From: Streptomyces sp. WZ.A104
GTDB taxonomy: Bacteria > Actinomycetota > Actinomycetes > Streptomycetales > Streptomycetaceae
Assembly: GCF_002382885.1 (NCBI RefSeq)
Contig: NZ_NWVL01000035.1
Span: 16,043 to 80,042, forward strand
Reading direction: 5' to 3'
Length of the DNA: 64,000 nucleotides
Part shown: piece after piece, positions 23,781 to 33,107 of the stretch
Layout: each line of letters begins with the position of its first letter
How positions within the stretch are numbered: the first letter of the stretch is position 1
Translations under genes and position numbers: made by a program
The notes under the pieces: generated by a model
What the model was told of the DNA's origin: nothing
Databases searched by the model: none
What the model saw: only the letters and a program-made list of their open reading frames with translations

Positions 23781-24700
23781 TAGCGCTCGATGGCCGGCGG
23801 GTCGGTGTACTCCGCGCCGGACAGGCCCAGCGTGCCCTCGTAGATCTTCTTGTACGTGCCGTCCTTGACGCGCTCCTCCAGCGACTTGCTGATGGCCTCG
23901 CGCAGCACCTTGTCGTCCTTGTCCAGGCCGACGCCGTAGGGCTCGTCGGTGAACGGCTCGCCGACGACCTCAAGCTTGCCGGAGTTGGCGGCGGCGTAAC
24001 CCTTGAGGATCGAGTCGTCCGTGGTGACGGCGTCGACCTGCTTGGTCAGCAGCTGCTGCACGCAGTCGGAGTACTTGGCCAGCTCGACGACGCTCGCGCC
24101 GTACTCGGGCTTCTTGATCTCCTGGAGCGGCGTGGAGCCGACGATCGAGCAGACCTTCTTGCCCTTGACCGAATCCTTGCCCTTGATCGAGTCGTCGCCC
24201 TTGCGGACCAGGAGATCCGCGCCGGCCTTGTAGTAGGGACCGGCGAACCCGACCTGCTTCTTGCGCTCGTCGTTGATCGTGTAGGTGCCGACGTAGTAGT
24301 CGACCTGGCCCTTGGAGATGGCCGTCTCACGGACGCCGGAGTCGACGGTCTTCCACTCGATCTGCTTCTCCGTGAAGCCGAGGTCCGCCGCGATCATCTT
24401 GGCGATCTCGATGTCGAAGCCGGAGCGCTCCTTGGTCGACTGGTCCTCGAAACCGAGGAAGGGCTGGTCGGCCTTGGCGCCGATGATCAGCTTCCCGCGC
24501 TGCTTCGCCTTCTTGAAGACCGGCGAGTCCAGGTCGACGTCCTTGGCCGCGGTGTACGTGGGCAGCGCGGGGGCCTCGGAGGAACCGGGCTTCGTGCCGC
24601 CCGGTTTGTCACCGGCGGAGCCCTCCTTGCCGCCGCACGCGGTCGCGGTCAGGGCGAGTACGGCGATGGCCGCGACGGCGGCCGACTTGCGGAGCTTCAT
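23777..24700 (-). CDS. gluB: glutamate-binding lipoprotein GluB
   Basis: A 307-aa extracellular solute-binding protein of the PAAT family 3. The signal peptide ends in the lipobox LTATAC with lipid-anchored Cys22. The mature protein starts with a Gly/Ser/Lys linker, followed by VFKKAKQRGKLIIGAKADQPFLGFED, SGFDIEIAKMIAADLG and the hinge region KKVCSIVGSTPLQEI. It captures glutamate outside the membrane for GluCD-GluA. The spacers on either side (about 100 and 190 bases) suggest differential mRNA stability within the operon. Confidence 0.93.
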   Translation of the reverse strand: MKLRKSAAVAAIAVLALTATACGGKEGSAGDKPGGTKPGSSEAPALPTYTAAKDVDLDSPVFKKAKQRGKLIIGAKADQPFLGFEDQSTKERSGFDIEIAKMIAADLGFTEKQIEWKTVDSGVRETAISKGQVDYYVGTYTINDERKKQVGFAGPYYKAGADLLVRKGDDSIKGKDSVKGKKVCSIVGSTPLQEIKKPEYGASVVELAKYSDCVQQLLTKQVDAVTTDDSILKGYAAANSGKLEVVGEPFTDEPYGVGLDKDDKVLREAISKSLEERVKDGTYKKIYEGTLGLSGAEYTDPPAIERY

Positions 24701-24800
24701 GTGAACAGTCCTTAGGTCATGGGTCGTTGTCGTCGGGCGTTCAGGCGCCAAGTCGTCAGGCATTCGATCGCCCAGTGTTCGGGCGTCGGGCGTTCGGCCG

Positions 24801-25586
24801 TCAGTGGTGAAGGATCTTCGACAGGAAGTCCTTGGCCCGGTCGCTGCGAGGATTGCTGAAGAACTGCTCGGGCGTGGCCTCTTCGACGATCTTCCCGTCG
24901 GCCATGAACACGACGCGGTTGGCGGCGGAGCGGGCGAATCCCATCTCGTGCGTGACGACGATCATCGTCATGCCGTCCCGGGCCAGCTGCTGCATGACTT
25001 CGAGGACCTCGTTGATCATCTCCGGGTCGAGAGCCGACGTGGGCTCGTCGAAGAGCATGACCTTCGGGTCCATCGCCAGCGCCCGCGCGATCGCGACGCG
25101 TTGCTGCTGGCCACCGGAGAGCTGCGCCGGGTACTTGTCGGCCTGCACACCGACGCCCACCCGGTCGAGCAGGGTCCGGGCCTTCTCCTCCGCAACCTTC
25201 TTGTCGGCCTTGCGGACCTTGACCTGACCCAGCATCACGTTCTCCAGCACCGTCTTGTGTGCGAAGAGATTGAACGACTGGAAGACCATGCCCACGTCGG
25301 CGCGCAGCCGGGCCAGCTCCTTGCCCTCCTGGGGCAGGGGCTTGCCGTCGATCGAGATCGCGCCCGAATCGATCGTCTCCAAGCGGTTGATCGTGCGGCA
25401 CAGCGTGGACTTGCCGGACCCGGAAGGCCCGATGACGACCACGACCTCGCCACGGGCGATGGTCAGGTCGATGTCCTGGAGCACATGCAGCGCGCCGAAG
25501 TGCTTGTTGACGTTGCTCAGTACGACCAGGTCGTTCGCCGCGGGCGCGGCACCCTCGGCGGCCTTGGTCACTGAAACTCCGCTCAT
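24801..25586 (-). CDS. gluA: glutamate ABC transporter ATP-binding protein GluA
   Basis: A 261-aa ABC ATPase. Walker A is GPSGSGKST, the Q-loop is VFQSFNLFAHKT, the signature is LSGGQQQR, Walker B is VMLFDEPTSALD, and the H-loop is VVTHE. It is the first gene of the operon gluA-gluB-gluC-gluD and is divergent from gluRK, with a 422-base shared intergenic region that should hold both promoters. Confidence 0.94.
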   Translation of the reverse strand: MSGVSVTKAAEGAAPAANDLVVLSNVNKHFGALHVLQDIDLTIARGEVVVVIGPSGSGKSTLCRTINRLETIDSGAISIDGKPLPQEGKELARLRADVGMVFQSFNLFAHKTVLENVMLGQVKVRKADKKVAEEKARTLLDRVGVGVQADKYPAQLSGGQQQRVAIARALAMDPKVMLFDEPTSALDPEMINEVLEVMQQLARDGMTMIVVTHEMGFARSAANRVVFMADGKIVEEATPEQFFSNPRSDRAKDFLSKILHH

Positions 25587-26008
25587 CGGCTTCTTGCTCC
25601 GTCCTCCTCGGTTGCCAAGGACCCTAGTGACGCAGTGCGACCAGCGTCATTACATCTGAGCGGAAATTGAGCATAACGATCCGGCCGCAACCGGACACTC
25701 CGTGTGAACAGGACGTCACGCGCCGCCCCGAGGCGTACCGGGTGCATAACGGAAACCGTGCTGTAACCGACAGGCTCTTGACTGGCGTGCCGGTCATCGG
25801 CGTGGATGCCTGGAGCGGGAGATATGCGAGAGATACGTGAAACGCCGCTGAACGGGGAGCCCCACCGGGGATCTTGTGGATGAAGTACGCGTTAATGTCG
25901 GGCTTCATCCGGTGACGCCCTGCAACGGTTGACGCCAAGTGACGGTGGAAGCGGTCACGCGAACGACCCCGAGGAGCCGGACGGCCCGGGAGGACGGAGA
26001 GGAGGGTC
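25587..26008. promoter_or_regulatory. divergent promoter region between gluABCD and gluRK
   Basis: These 422 bases hold no gene. The stretch is relatively AT-rich for this genome near 25640-25700 (TTACATCTGAGCGGAAATTG) and near 25745-25775, where GCATAACGGAAACC and GCTGTAACCGACAGG form an imperfect direct repeat that could be a regulator site. gluR has GGAGAGGAGG shortly before its ATG. The exact promoters cannot be fixed by eye. Confidence 0.5.
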
Positions 26009-26701
26009 ATGAGACTGCTGCTCGTCGAGGACGACGACCACGTCGCGGCGGCCCTGTCCGCCGTGCTCGCGCGGCACGGATTCAAGGTCGTGCACGCCCG
26101 TAACGGCGAGGAGGCCCTGCGCGCGCTACTGCCCGCCGAGAAGGAGCCCTTCGGGGTGATCCTCCTCGACCTCGGCCTGCCCGATCAGGACGGCTACGAG
26201 GTGTGCGGGAAGATCCGCAAGCGCACCGCGACCCCCGTGATCATGGTGACCGCCCGCGCCGACGTGCGCTCGCGCATCCACGGACTCAACCTCGGCGCCG
26301 ACGACTACGTAGTCAAGCCCTACGACACCGGCGAGCTGCTCGCCCGTATCCACGCGGTCGCCCGGCGCACCACCAGTGGCGAGGACACCGCGCCGACCCC
26401 CGCGGCCGCCCTGCGCCTCGGTCCGGTCGCAATCGAGCTGTCCACCCGGCGGGTCAGCGTCGACGGTGCAGAAGTCCAGCTCACCCGCAAGGAGTTCGAC
26501 CTGCTGGCCCTCCTCGCCCAGCGCCCCGGTGTCGTCTTCCGTCGCGAGCAGATCATCAGCGAGGTGTGGCGCACCAGCTGGGAGGGGACCGGGCGCACGC
26601 TGGAGGTCCACGTCGCCTCCCTGCGCTCCAAGCTGCGGCTGCCCGCCCTGATCGAGACCGTGCGGGGCGTCGGCTACCGGCTCGTCGCCCCGTCCGTGTA
26701 A
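26009..26701 (+). CDS. gluR: GluR response regulator (OmpR/PhoB family)
   Basis: A 230-aa two-component regulator. The receiver domain (1-120) has acidic residues in LLVEDDDH and phosphoacceptor Asp54 in ILLDLGLPD, with switch Lys in DYVVKPYD. The OmpR-type winged helix occupies about 135-228 (LTRKEFDLLALLAQRPG, then VDVHVASLRSKL-like EVHVASLRSKL, and TVRGVGYRL). In S. coelicolor the equivalent GluR-GluK pair senses glutamate and controls the adjacent gluABCD; the arrangement here is the same. Confidence 0.88.
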   Translation: MRLLLVEDDDHVAAALSAVLARHGFKVVHARNGEEALRALLPAEKEPFGVILLDLGLPDQDGYEVCGKIRKRTATPVIMVTARADVRSRIHGLNLGADDYVVKPYDTGELLARIHAVARRTTSGEDTAPTPAAALRLGPVAIELSTRRVSVDGAEVQLTRKEFDLLALLAQRPGVVFRREQIISEVWRTSWEGTGRTLEVHVASLRSKLRLPALIETVRGVGYRLVAPSV

Positions 26702-26719
26702 CGGGCGGGTAAGTCCCCG

Positions 26720-28114
26720 GTGCGCGCCCGTCTCCTTCCGCTGCTCATCATCCTGATGGCGGCCATCCTGATCACCCTGGGCCTCCCGCTCGCGGTGAGC
26801 GTGGCCGCCGCCGAACAGCAGCGCCTCGTGATCGACCGGATCGACGACACCGCGCGCTTCGCCGCCCTGGCACAGTCCATCACCGACACCTCCCCGGACA
26901 GCGAGGAGCGCCGCCGAACCCTTCAGACCGACCTGGAGGTCTACACCTCGGTCTACGACATCCGGGCCGGCGTCTTCTTCCGGGACCACCGGCCGCTGGC
27001 GAAGGCCCCCAGCTTCTGGACCCTGCCCGTCGCGGGGGAGGGGCGCACGGCCTTCAAGGAAGCGCTCCTCGGCCGCCGCTCGCACGACCCCCCGCAGGTC
27101 TGGCCCTGGCACGACGGCCGGGTCGTCGTCGCCTCGCCCGTCGTGCGCGACGGGGACGTGGTCGCCGTCGTCGTGATCGACTCGCCCACCGGCGAGATGC
27201 GGTCCAGGATTCTGCGGACCTGGCTTTTCATCGGCCTCGGCGAGGCCCTGGCCCTGCTGGTGGCGATCGGCGCGGCCGTCCGGCTCACCGGCTGGGTGCT
27301 GCTGCCGGTACGGACCCTGGACGCGGCCACCCACGACATCGCCGGCGGCCGGATGCGCTCCCGGGTCGCCGCCTCCGCCGGACCGCCGGAACTCAGGCGC
27401 CTGGCGCGCTCGTTCAACGAGATGGCCGACAACGTCGAGGACGTGCTGGAACAGCAGCGCGCCTTCGTCGCCGACGCCTCCCACCAGCTGCGCAACCCGC
27501 TCGCCGCCCTGCTCCTGCGCATCGAGCTCCTCGCCCTGGAACTGCCCGAGGGCAACGAGGAGATCGCCGCCGTGCGCACCGAGGGCAAGAGGCTGGCCCG
27601 GGTCCTGGACGACCTCCTGGACCTCGCGCTGGCCGAGCACGCCGAGGCGGACCTCCAGCTCATCGACATCGTCCCGCTCACCGCCGAGCGCGTCGCCTCC
27701 TGGCGCCCGATGGCGGAGCGGAAGGGCGTGGGCCTCACCCTGGACGGCGCCCCGGCGGCCACCGCGTGGGCCGACCCCATCGCGCTCTCCAGCGCCCTGG
27801 ACGCGGTGATCGACAACGCCCTGAAGTTCACCCCCGCCGGACAGGACGTACGGGTCACGGTCGCCGCGACAGCCGCCGCGACGACCGTCGTGGTCGCCGA
27901 CCGGGGCCCCGGCCTCACCGAAGCGGAGCTGGAGCGCGTCGGGGACCGCTTCTGGCGCAGCACCCGCCACCAGAACGTCAGCGGATCGGGCCTGGGCCTC
28001 TCCATCTCCCGGGTGCTGCTCGCGGCGGGCGGCGGCTCGATCGCGTACGAACACCACGAACCGCACGGGCTGCGGGTGCGGGTCTCGGTGCCCCGCAATC
28101 CGGCGCAGGGGTGA
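26720..28114 (+). CDS. gluK: GluK sensor histidine kinase
   Basis: A 464-aa membrane kinase. Membrane helix 1 is at about 5-27, an extracytoplasmic domain at about 28-165, helix 2 at about 167-190, and HAMP at about 191-245. The HisKA H-box is ADASHQLRNPLAALLLR, with His255 the phosphorylated residue. The HATPase has N in VIDNALKFTPAG, then VVADRGPGL and GSGLGLSISR. The GTG at 26720 is 18 bases after the gluR stop. The sensor domain is long enough to bind a ligand directly or through a binding protein; see the TAXI protein that follows convergently. Confidence 0.87.
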   Translation: MRARLLPLLIILMAAILITLGLPLAVSVAAAEQQRLVIDRIDDTARFAALAQSITDTSPDSEERRRTLQTDLEVYTSVYDIRAGVFFRDHRPLAKAPSFWTLPVAGEGRTAFKEALLGRRSHDPPQVWPWHDGRVVVASPVVRDGDVVAVVVIDSPTGEMRSRILRTWLFIGLGEALALLVAIGAAVRLTGWVLLPVRTLDAATHDIAGGRMRSRVAASAGPPELRRLARSFNEMADNVEDVLEQQRAFVADASHQLRNPLAALLLRIELLALELPEGNEEIAAVRTEGKRLARVLDDLLDLALAEHAEADLQLIDIVPLTAERVASWRPMAERKGVGLTLDGAPAATAWADPIALSSALDAVIDNALKFTPAGQDVRVTVAATAAATTVVVADRGPGLTEAELERVGDRFWRSTRHQNVSGSGLGLSISRVLLAAGGGSIAYEHHEPHGLRVRVSVPRNPAQG

Positions 28115-28178
28115 GGGGCGCCCGCCACGGGAGGGCAAGCTCACCGCTTCTCGGCCGTGGCCGTGGGGTTCTGCGCCC

Positions 28179-29177
28179 CTACGGCTTCACCGACCGGTAG
28201 TAGTCCTTGGCCCCCTCGTGCACATCCAGCGGATCCGTGTAGATCGCCGTCCGCAGATCCACCAGCTGCGCCGCGTGGACCTCACGGCCGATCCGGTCCC
28301 GGCTGTTGATCACGGTCCGGGTGAAGGCCTCGGTCAGCGCCGAATCCGTGCGGTCGGTCGTGACGAGCAGATTGGAGACGGCGACCGTGGGCACCGCCTG
28401 GCCCTGCTGGGCCAGCGGATAGGCGTCGGCGGGCATCATCGCCGACCGGTAGAAGCGGGTGGGACCGTTCGCCGCCTGCAACTTCGCGACCAGGGCTGCC
28501 TCCAGCGGCACCAGCCGGATGTCGAAGCGCTGCGACAGCTCCTGCACCGCGGCGGTCGGCAGCCCGCCCGACCAGAAGAAGGCGTCCAACTGCCCCTGGA
28601 TCAGCCGGATCGGCATGGTGTCGATGCCCACCGGCACCGGGGTGATGTCCTCGGACGGGTCGAGGCCCGCCGCCGTCAGCAGCCGGTCCGCGATCAGCCG
28701 GACCCCGGAGCCCTGCTGGCCGACGGCCACCTGCTTGCCCCGCAGATCGGCGACCGTGCGGACGTCGGAGTCACGGGGGACGATCAGCTGGACGTAGTCG
28801 TCGTACAGCCGGACGCAGCCGCGCAGCCGCTGGGCCCCGGGCCTGCCGTCCCGCAGATAGGTGGCCACGGCGTCGGCGGTGGCGATGGTGAAGTCGGCCT
28901 CGCCCGTCGCGACCCGGGCGAGGTTCTGCTGCGAGCCCTCGCTGGTCCGCAGCCGTATCGACACCTCGGGCATGTCCTTGGCGAGCGCCCCTTCGAGCCG
29001 CTCCCCGTACCGCTGGTAGACGCCGCTGGGCACTCCTGTGGAGAAGGTGAGCGACCCGCTCGGGTCCCCCTCCCGCTGGGGCAGCAGCCACCACGCGAGC
29101 AGCCCGAGCACGACCGCGAGGACGGCGCTCGTCTGCGTGGTGCGCCGGAGGCCGAATCGGGACCGAGCGTGGGACAT
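28179..29177 (-). CDS. orphan TAXI-family (TRAP-type) solute-binding protein
   Basis: A 332-aa extracytoplasmic binding protein anchored by one N-terminal helix (about residues 17-32, AVLAVVLGLLAWWLLP). No lipobox Cys is seen, so it is probably a signal anchor. TAXI features include GSLTFSTGVPSGVYQRYGERL, GSQQNLARVATGEADFTIATADAV and VAVGQQGSGVRLIADRLL. TAXI proteins normally feed a fused TRAP membrane component, but no TRAP permease gene is near. The gene ends 64 bases from the convergent gluK stop, so a sensory role with GluK is a reasonable hypothesis. Confidence 0.85.
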   Translation of the reverse strand: MSHARSRFGLRRTTQTSAVLAVVLGLLAWWLLPQREGDPSGSLTFSTGVPSGVYQRYGERLEGALAKDMPEVSIRLRTSEGSQQNLARVATGEADFTIATADAVATYLRDGRPGAQRLRGCVRLYDDYVQLIVPRDSDVRTVADLRGKQVAVGQQGSGVRLIADRLLTAAGLDPSEDITPVPVGIDTMPIRLIQGQLDAFFWSGGLPTAAVQELSQRFDIRLVPLEAALVAKLQAANGPTRFYRSAMMPADAYPLAQQGQAVPTVAVSNLLVTTDRTDSALTEAFTRTVINSRDRIGREVHAAQLVDLRTAIYTDPLDVHEGAKDYYRSVKP

Positions 29178-29288
29178 GCGCGCGATCCTGCCAGCTCACC
29201 CGCCCCGCTGGCCAGGTCTCCCGGCGAGGCCCGGACCACAGCGGCCGGGAAGGGACGGCCCTGTCCGGCGACCGCCTACCCTTGTCCC

Positions 29289-30809
29289 ATGAGCAGCGGC
29301 AACCGGAGCGAAGCAGTGGACGTCCAGAAGAGCTACGAGGTGCGCACCTACGGGTGCCAGATGAACGTCCACGACTCCGAACGGCTGTCGGGTCTCCTGG
29401 AGGACGCCGGTTACGTCCGGGCCCCCGAGGGCGCCGACGGCGATGCGGATGTCGTCGTCTTCAACACCTGCGCGGTGCGGGAGAACGCCGACAACAAGCT
29501 CTACGGCAACCTCGGCCGCCTCGCCCCCATGAAGACCAAGCGCCCCGGGATGCAGATCGCCGTCGGCGGCTGCCTCGCGCAGAAGGACCGCGACACCATC
29601 GTCAAGCGGGCCCCCTGGGTGGACGTCGTCTTCGGCACCCACAACATCGGCAAGCTGCCGGTCCTCCTGGAGCGCGCCCGCATCCAGGAGGAGGCGCAGA
29701 TCGAGATCGCCGAATCCCTGGAGGCCTTCCCCTCCACACTCCCCACCCGTCGCGAGTCCGCCTACGCCGCGTGGGTCTCCATCTCCGTCGGCTGCAACAA
29801 CACCTGCACCTTCTGTATCGTCCCGGCGCTGCGCGGCAAGGAGAAGGACCGCCGCACCGGCGACATCCTGGCCGAGATCGAGGCACTGGTCGCCGAGGGC
29901 GTCTCCGAGATCACCCTCCTCGGCCAGAACGTCAACGCGTACGGCTCCGACATCGGCGACCGTGAGGCCTTCTCCAAGCTGCTGCGGGCCTGCGGGAAGA
30001 TCGAGGGCCTGGAGCGTGTCCGCTTCACCTCACCGCACCCGCGCGACTTCACCGACGACGTCATCGCCGCCATGGCCGAGACGCCGAACGTGATGCCGCA
30101 GCTGCACATGCCGATGCAGTCCGGCTCCGACCGAGTCCTGAAGGCGATGCGCCGCTCCTACCGTCAGGAGCGCTTCCTCGGGATCATCGAGAAGGTGCGC
30201 GCCGCGATGCCGGACGCCGCCATCTCCACCGACATCATCGTGGGCTTCCCCGGTGAGACCGAGGAGGACTTCGAGCAGACGATGCACGCGGTCCGCGAGG
30301 CCCGTTTCGCCAACGCGTTCACCTTCCAGTACTCCAAGCGCCCCGGGACGCCCGCCGCCGACATGGACGGCCAGATCCCCAAGGAGGTCGTGCAGGAGCG
30401 GTACATGCGCCTGTCCGCCCTCCAGGAGCAGATCTCCTGGGACGAGAACAAGAAGCAGGTCGGCCGCACCCTGGACGTCATGGTCGCCGAGGGCGAGGGC
30501 CGCAAGGACGGCGCCACACAGCGCCTCTCCGGCCGTGCCCCCGACAATCGCCTGGTCCACTTCACCCAGCCCGACCAGGATGTGCGCCCCGGCGACGTGG
30601 TGACCGTCGAGATCACCTACGCCGCCCCGCACCACCTGCTCGCCGAGGGCACGCCGCTCGCGGTACGGGCCACCCGCGCGGGCGACGCCTGGGAGAAGCG
30701 CACCGCGGCCGCCGCGGCCAAGCCCGCCGGCGTCATGCTCGGCCTCCCCGGCATCGGCGCCCCGGCCCCGCTCCCGGCCGCCGAGGCCCCGGCCTGCGGC
30801 GTCGGCTGA
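29289..30809 (+). CDS. miaB: tRNA-2-methylthio-N6-dimethylallyladenosine synthase MiaB
   Basis: A 506-aa radical-SAM methylthiotransferase. The N-terminal UPF0004 domain has three Fe-S Cys (TYGCQMN, NTCAVREN, GGCLAQKD). The radical-SAM CX3CX2C motif is CNNTCTFC (about residue 178), and a TRAM domain lies near the C-terminus. It adds the 2-methylthio group to i6A37 of tRNAs that read U-starting codons, acting after MiaA (encoded 1.3 kb downstream). The last 40 residues are a Pro/Ala-rich extension. The ATG at 29289 sits a few bases after a likely -10 region, so the leader is short. Confidence 0.95.
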   Translation: MSSGNRSEAVDVQKSYEVRTYGCQMNVHDSERLSGLLEDAGYVRAPEGADGDADVVVFNTCAVRENADNKLYGNLGRLAPMKTKRPGMQIAVGGCLAQKDRDTIVKRAPWVDVVFGTHNIGKLPVLLERARIQEEAQIEIAESLEAFPSTLPTRRESAYAAWVSISVGCNNTCTFCIVPALRGKEKDRRTGDILAEIEALVAEGVSEITLLGQNVNAYGSDIGDREAFSKLLRACGKIEGLERVRFTSPHPRDFTDDVIAAMAETPNVMPQLHMPMQSGSDRVLKAMRRSYRQERFLGIIEKVRAAMPDAAISTDIIVGFPGETEEDFEQTMHAVREARFANAFTFQYSKRPGTPAADMDGQIPKEVVQERYMRLSALQEQISWDENKKQVGRTLDVMVAEGEGRKDGATQRLSGRAPDNRLVHFTQPDQDVRPGDVVTVEITYAAPHHLLAEGTPLAVRATRAGDAWEKRTAAAAAKPAGVMLGLPGIGAPAPLPAAEAPACGVG

Positions 30810-30868
30810 TCCGTACAGGGGCGACGGGGGCGCCCTGAGCCGTCACCCCGGCCAGTACGCTGACCGGC

Positions 30869-31588
30869 ATGCTTGTCGCCGCCGCCGTGTGCCCCTGTCC
30901 GCCGCTCCTGGTGCCCGACGTGGCCGCCGGGGCCGCACCCGAGCTCGACGCCGCGCGTGACGCGTGCCTCGACGCCCTCGGGGTGCTCGCCGCCGCCCGC
31001 CCGGATCTGCTCGTCGTCGTCGGGCCGGGCGACGAGCGGGCCGCCGGGGCCTACCCGGCCGGTGCGCGGGGCTCCTTCCGGGGCGTGGGCGTGGACCTCG
31101 ACGTGACCCTGGGCGACGGGCCGGGGTACGACGCCCCGGCGGGCCGGCCGCTGCCGCAGTCCCTCGCGGTGGGCGCGTGGCTGCTGGGCCGGGCCCACTG
31201 GACGGGCGCCCCCGTCGAAGGGCTCGTCGTGGGAACGCGCAGCAGCGCCGGGGAGTGCGCGGAGACCGGGGGCGCACTGGCCCGGCGCGCGGAGCGCGTC
31301 GCGCTCCTGGTGATGGGGGACGGCAGCGCCCGCCGCACACTCAAGGCGCCCGGCTACCTCGACGAGAGGGCCGCCGGGTTCGACGCCCGGGCCACCGAAG
31401 CCCTCGGCTCCGCGGACCTCGACGCCCTCGCGGCCCTCGACGCGACGCTCGGTCACGAACTCCAGGCGGCGGGCCGTGCCCCCTGGCAGCTGCTCGGCGG
31501 TGCCGCACGGGGTGCCGGGCTCGCCGGACGGCTGCTGTACGAGGACGCCCCGTACGGCGTGGGCTACACCGTCGCCGCCTGGTCCTGA
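30869..31588 (+). CDS. class III extradiol dioxygenase-like (LigB-type) protein
   Basis: A 239-aa protein of the family annotated as class III extradiol dioxygenase subunit B-like. It begins MLVAAAVCPCPPLLVPDVA and contains LLVVVGPGDE and LLVMGDGSARRTLKAPGYLDERA. Active dioxygenases need a His-His-Glu iron site; the His residues of the LigB family are largely replaced here, so catalytic activity is doubtful. The gene is conserved between miaB and miaA in streptomycetes. It is followed by a strong bidirectional terminator. Confidence 0.8.
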   Translation: MLVAAAVCPCPPLLVPDVAAGAAPELDAARDACLDALGVLAAARPDLLVVVGPGDERAAGAYPAGARGSFRGVGVDLDVTLGDGPGYDAPAGRPLPQSLAVGAWLLGRAHWTGAPVEGLVVGTRSSAGECAETGGALARRAERVALLVMGDGSARRTLKAPGYLDERAAGFDARATEALGSADLDALAALDATLGHELQAAGRAPWQLLGGAARGAGLAGRLLYEDAPYGVGYTVAAWS

Positions 31589-31609
31589 ACGCACCGGTCC
31601 CGAACGCAC

Positions 31610-31650
31610 CGGCGGCGGGCGCGGAGCACTCGGCTCCGCGCCCGCCGCCG
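31610..31650. terminator. perfect 18-base-pair bidirectional terminator
   Basis: Arms 31610-31627 and 31633-31650 pair perfectly around a 5-base ACTCG loop. The hairpin lies between the convergent dioxygenase-like gene and the antitoxin-like gene, where it can stop both transcripts. Confidence 0.85.
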
Positions 31651-31666
31651 GGCCATGACCACCGCG

Positions 31667-31912
31667 TCAGGAAGCGGGCGGCGGCGGAGGGGGCGTACCG
31701 CCGTCCTTCTGACCCAGCTTGTCCACGGCTTCCTTGGCCTTCCGCGTACCCGAATCGATCTTGTCGCTGTACTTGCCCTTGGTCTTCTGGTCGACCGTGC
31801 GCGCGGCCTTCTCCAGGCCCTGCTCGATCTTGCCCCCGTGCTGCTGCGCCAGGTCGCCGACCTTTTCCTTGGCCGGTCCCAGCTTGGCCTTCAGGTTGTC
31901 CAGGAACCCCAT
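31667..31912 (-). CDS. MT0933/Rv0909-like antitoxin family protein
   Basis: An 81-aa Lys/Asp/Gly-rich protein with the family core MGFLDNLKAKLGPAKEKVGDLAQQHGG, then TVDQKTKGKYSDKIDSGTRKAKEAVDKL, ending in a poly-Pro tail. In Mycobacterium tuberculosis Rv0909 is annotated as an antitoxin. No toxin partner is adjacent here: the flanking genes are miaA (divergent) and the dioxygenase-like protein. The antitoxin label is therefore only a family name, and the protein resembles CsbD in composition. Confidence 0.8.
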   Translation of the reverse strand: MGFLDNLKAKLGPAKEKVGDLAQQHGGKIEQGLEKAARTVDQKTKGKYSDKIDSGTRKAKEAVDKLGQKDGGTPPPPPPAS

Positions 31913-32067
31913 TGGGTCACCTTCCGTGCAGTGAGGACTGTCCGTGGGAGCGTTCTCCCGCCCCCATTGTCCGTCACCTGTCCGTTTCTGCCGACCTCAC
32001 GCGTTCGGTGGCCCCGGAAATTCGCGCCCGCGAAATGCGCGCCCCGGAAATTTGGGACACTGTCCCG

Positions 32068-33006
32068 GTGATCCTTCCCGCCCCCGCCCCCCGCGTCATC
32101 ACCGTCGTCGGCCCCACCGCTGCCGGAAAATCGGATCTGGGGGTCTATCTCGCCCAGCGGCTCGACGGCGAGGTGATCAACGCCGACTCCATGCAGCTCT
32201 ACCGGGGGATGGACATCGGCACCGCGAAGCTGACGCTCCCCGAACGTGACGGCGTGCCGCACCGGCTGCTCGACATCTGGGACGTCACCGAGGCCGCCAG
32301 CGTCGCCGAGTACCAGCGGCTGGCCCGGCGGGAGATCGACCGGCTTCTCGCCGAAGGCCGTACGCCCATCCTGGTCGGCGGCTCCGGGCTGTACGTGAAG
32401 GGCGCCATCGACGCCCTGGAGTTCCCCGGTACGGACCCCGAGGTGCGCGCCCGCCTGGAAGCGGAACTGGCCGAGCGCGGCTCCGGCGCCCTGCACACCC
32501 GGCTCGCCGCGGCCGACCCGGATGCCGCCCGGTCCATCCTGGCGAGCAACGGCCGCCGTATCGTCCGCGCCCTCGAAGTCATCGAGATCACCGGCAAGCC
32601 CTTCACCGCCAACCTCCCCGGCGACCGGCCCGTCTACGACGCCGTGCAGATCGGCGTCGATGTGGACCGCCCCGAGCTCGACGAACGCATCGCCGTGCGC
32701 GTCGACCGGATGTGGGAGTCGGGGCTCGTGGACGAGGTACGGGCCCTGGAAGCGGCCGGGCTGCGCGAGGGCCTCACCGCCTCACGGGCTCTCGGCTACC
32801 AGCAGATCCTGGCGGCGCTCGCGGGGGAGTGCACCGAGGACGAGGCGCGGGCCGAGACCGTGCGCGCAACCAAGCGCTTCGCGCGCCGCCAGGACTCCTG
32901 GTTCCGCCGTGACCCGCGCGTCGTGTGGCTCGGCGGCGGACACCGTGACCGGGGGGAACTCCCGCACCGTGCCCTGACGTTGGTCGAACGAGCGGTCACA
33001 GCCTGA
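32068..33006 (+). CDS. miaA: tRNA dimethylallyltransferase MiaA
   Basis: A 312-aa tRNA A37 prenyltransferase. The P-loop is VVGPTAAGKSDL near residue 15, followed by INADSMQLYRGMDIGTAKL and LVGGSGLYVKG, with ASRALGYQQIL and TKRFARRQDSWFRRD in the C-terminal half. It transfers dimethylallyl to A37 before MiaB modifies the base. The GTG at 32068 is preferred because the conserved region begins within ten residues; an ATG at 32035 would add eleven residues. Confidence 0.95.
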   Translation: MILPAPAPRVITVVGPTAAGKSDLGVYLAQRLDGEVINADSMQLYRGMDIGTAKLTLPERDGVPHRLLDIWDVTEAASVAEYQRLARREIDRLLAEGRTPILVGGSGLYVKGAIDALEFPGTDPEVRARLEAELAERGSGALHTRLAAADPDAARSILASNGRRIVRALEVIEITGKPFTANLPGDRPVYDAVQIGVDVDRPELDERIAVRVDRMWESGLVDEVRALEAAGLREGLTASRALGYQQILAALAGECTEDEARAETVRATKRFARRQDSWFRRDPRVVWLGGGHRDRGELPHRALTLVERAVTA

Positions 33007-33107
33007 TCACGTGATGGCATCGGGAAGCCCCGCCCGTCAATTCGGCACCCGTGATCGTGCCATCATCGAGCATCGATCCACCAGTGGAGTCCGAGTTGGG
33101 AGGGCGC

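Noticed and set aside
31667..31912. Toxin-antitoxin module
   Set aside because: The protein belongs to an antitoxin-named family, but no toxin gene is adjacent and both neighbours are housekeeping genes.
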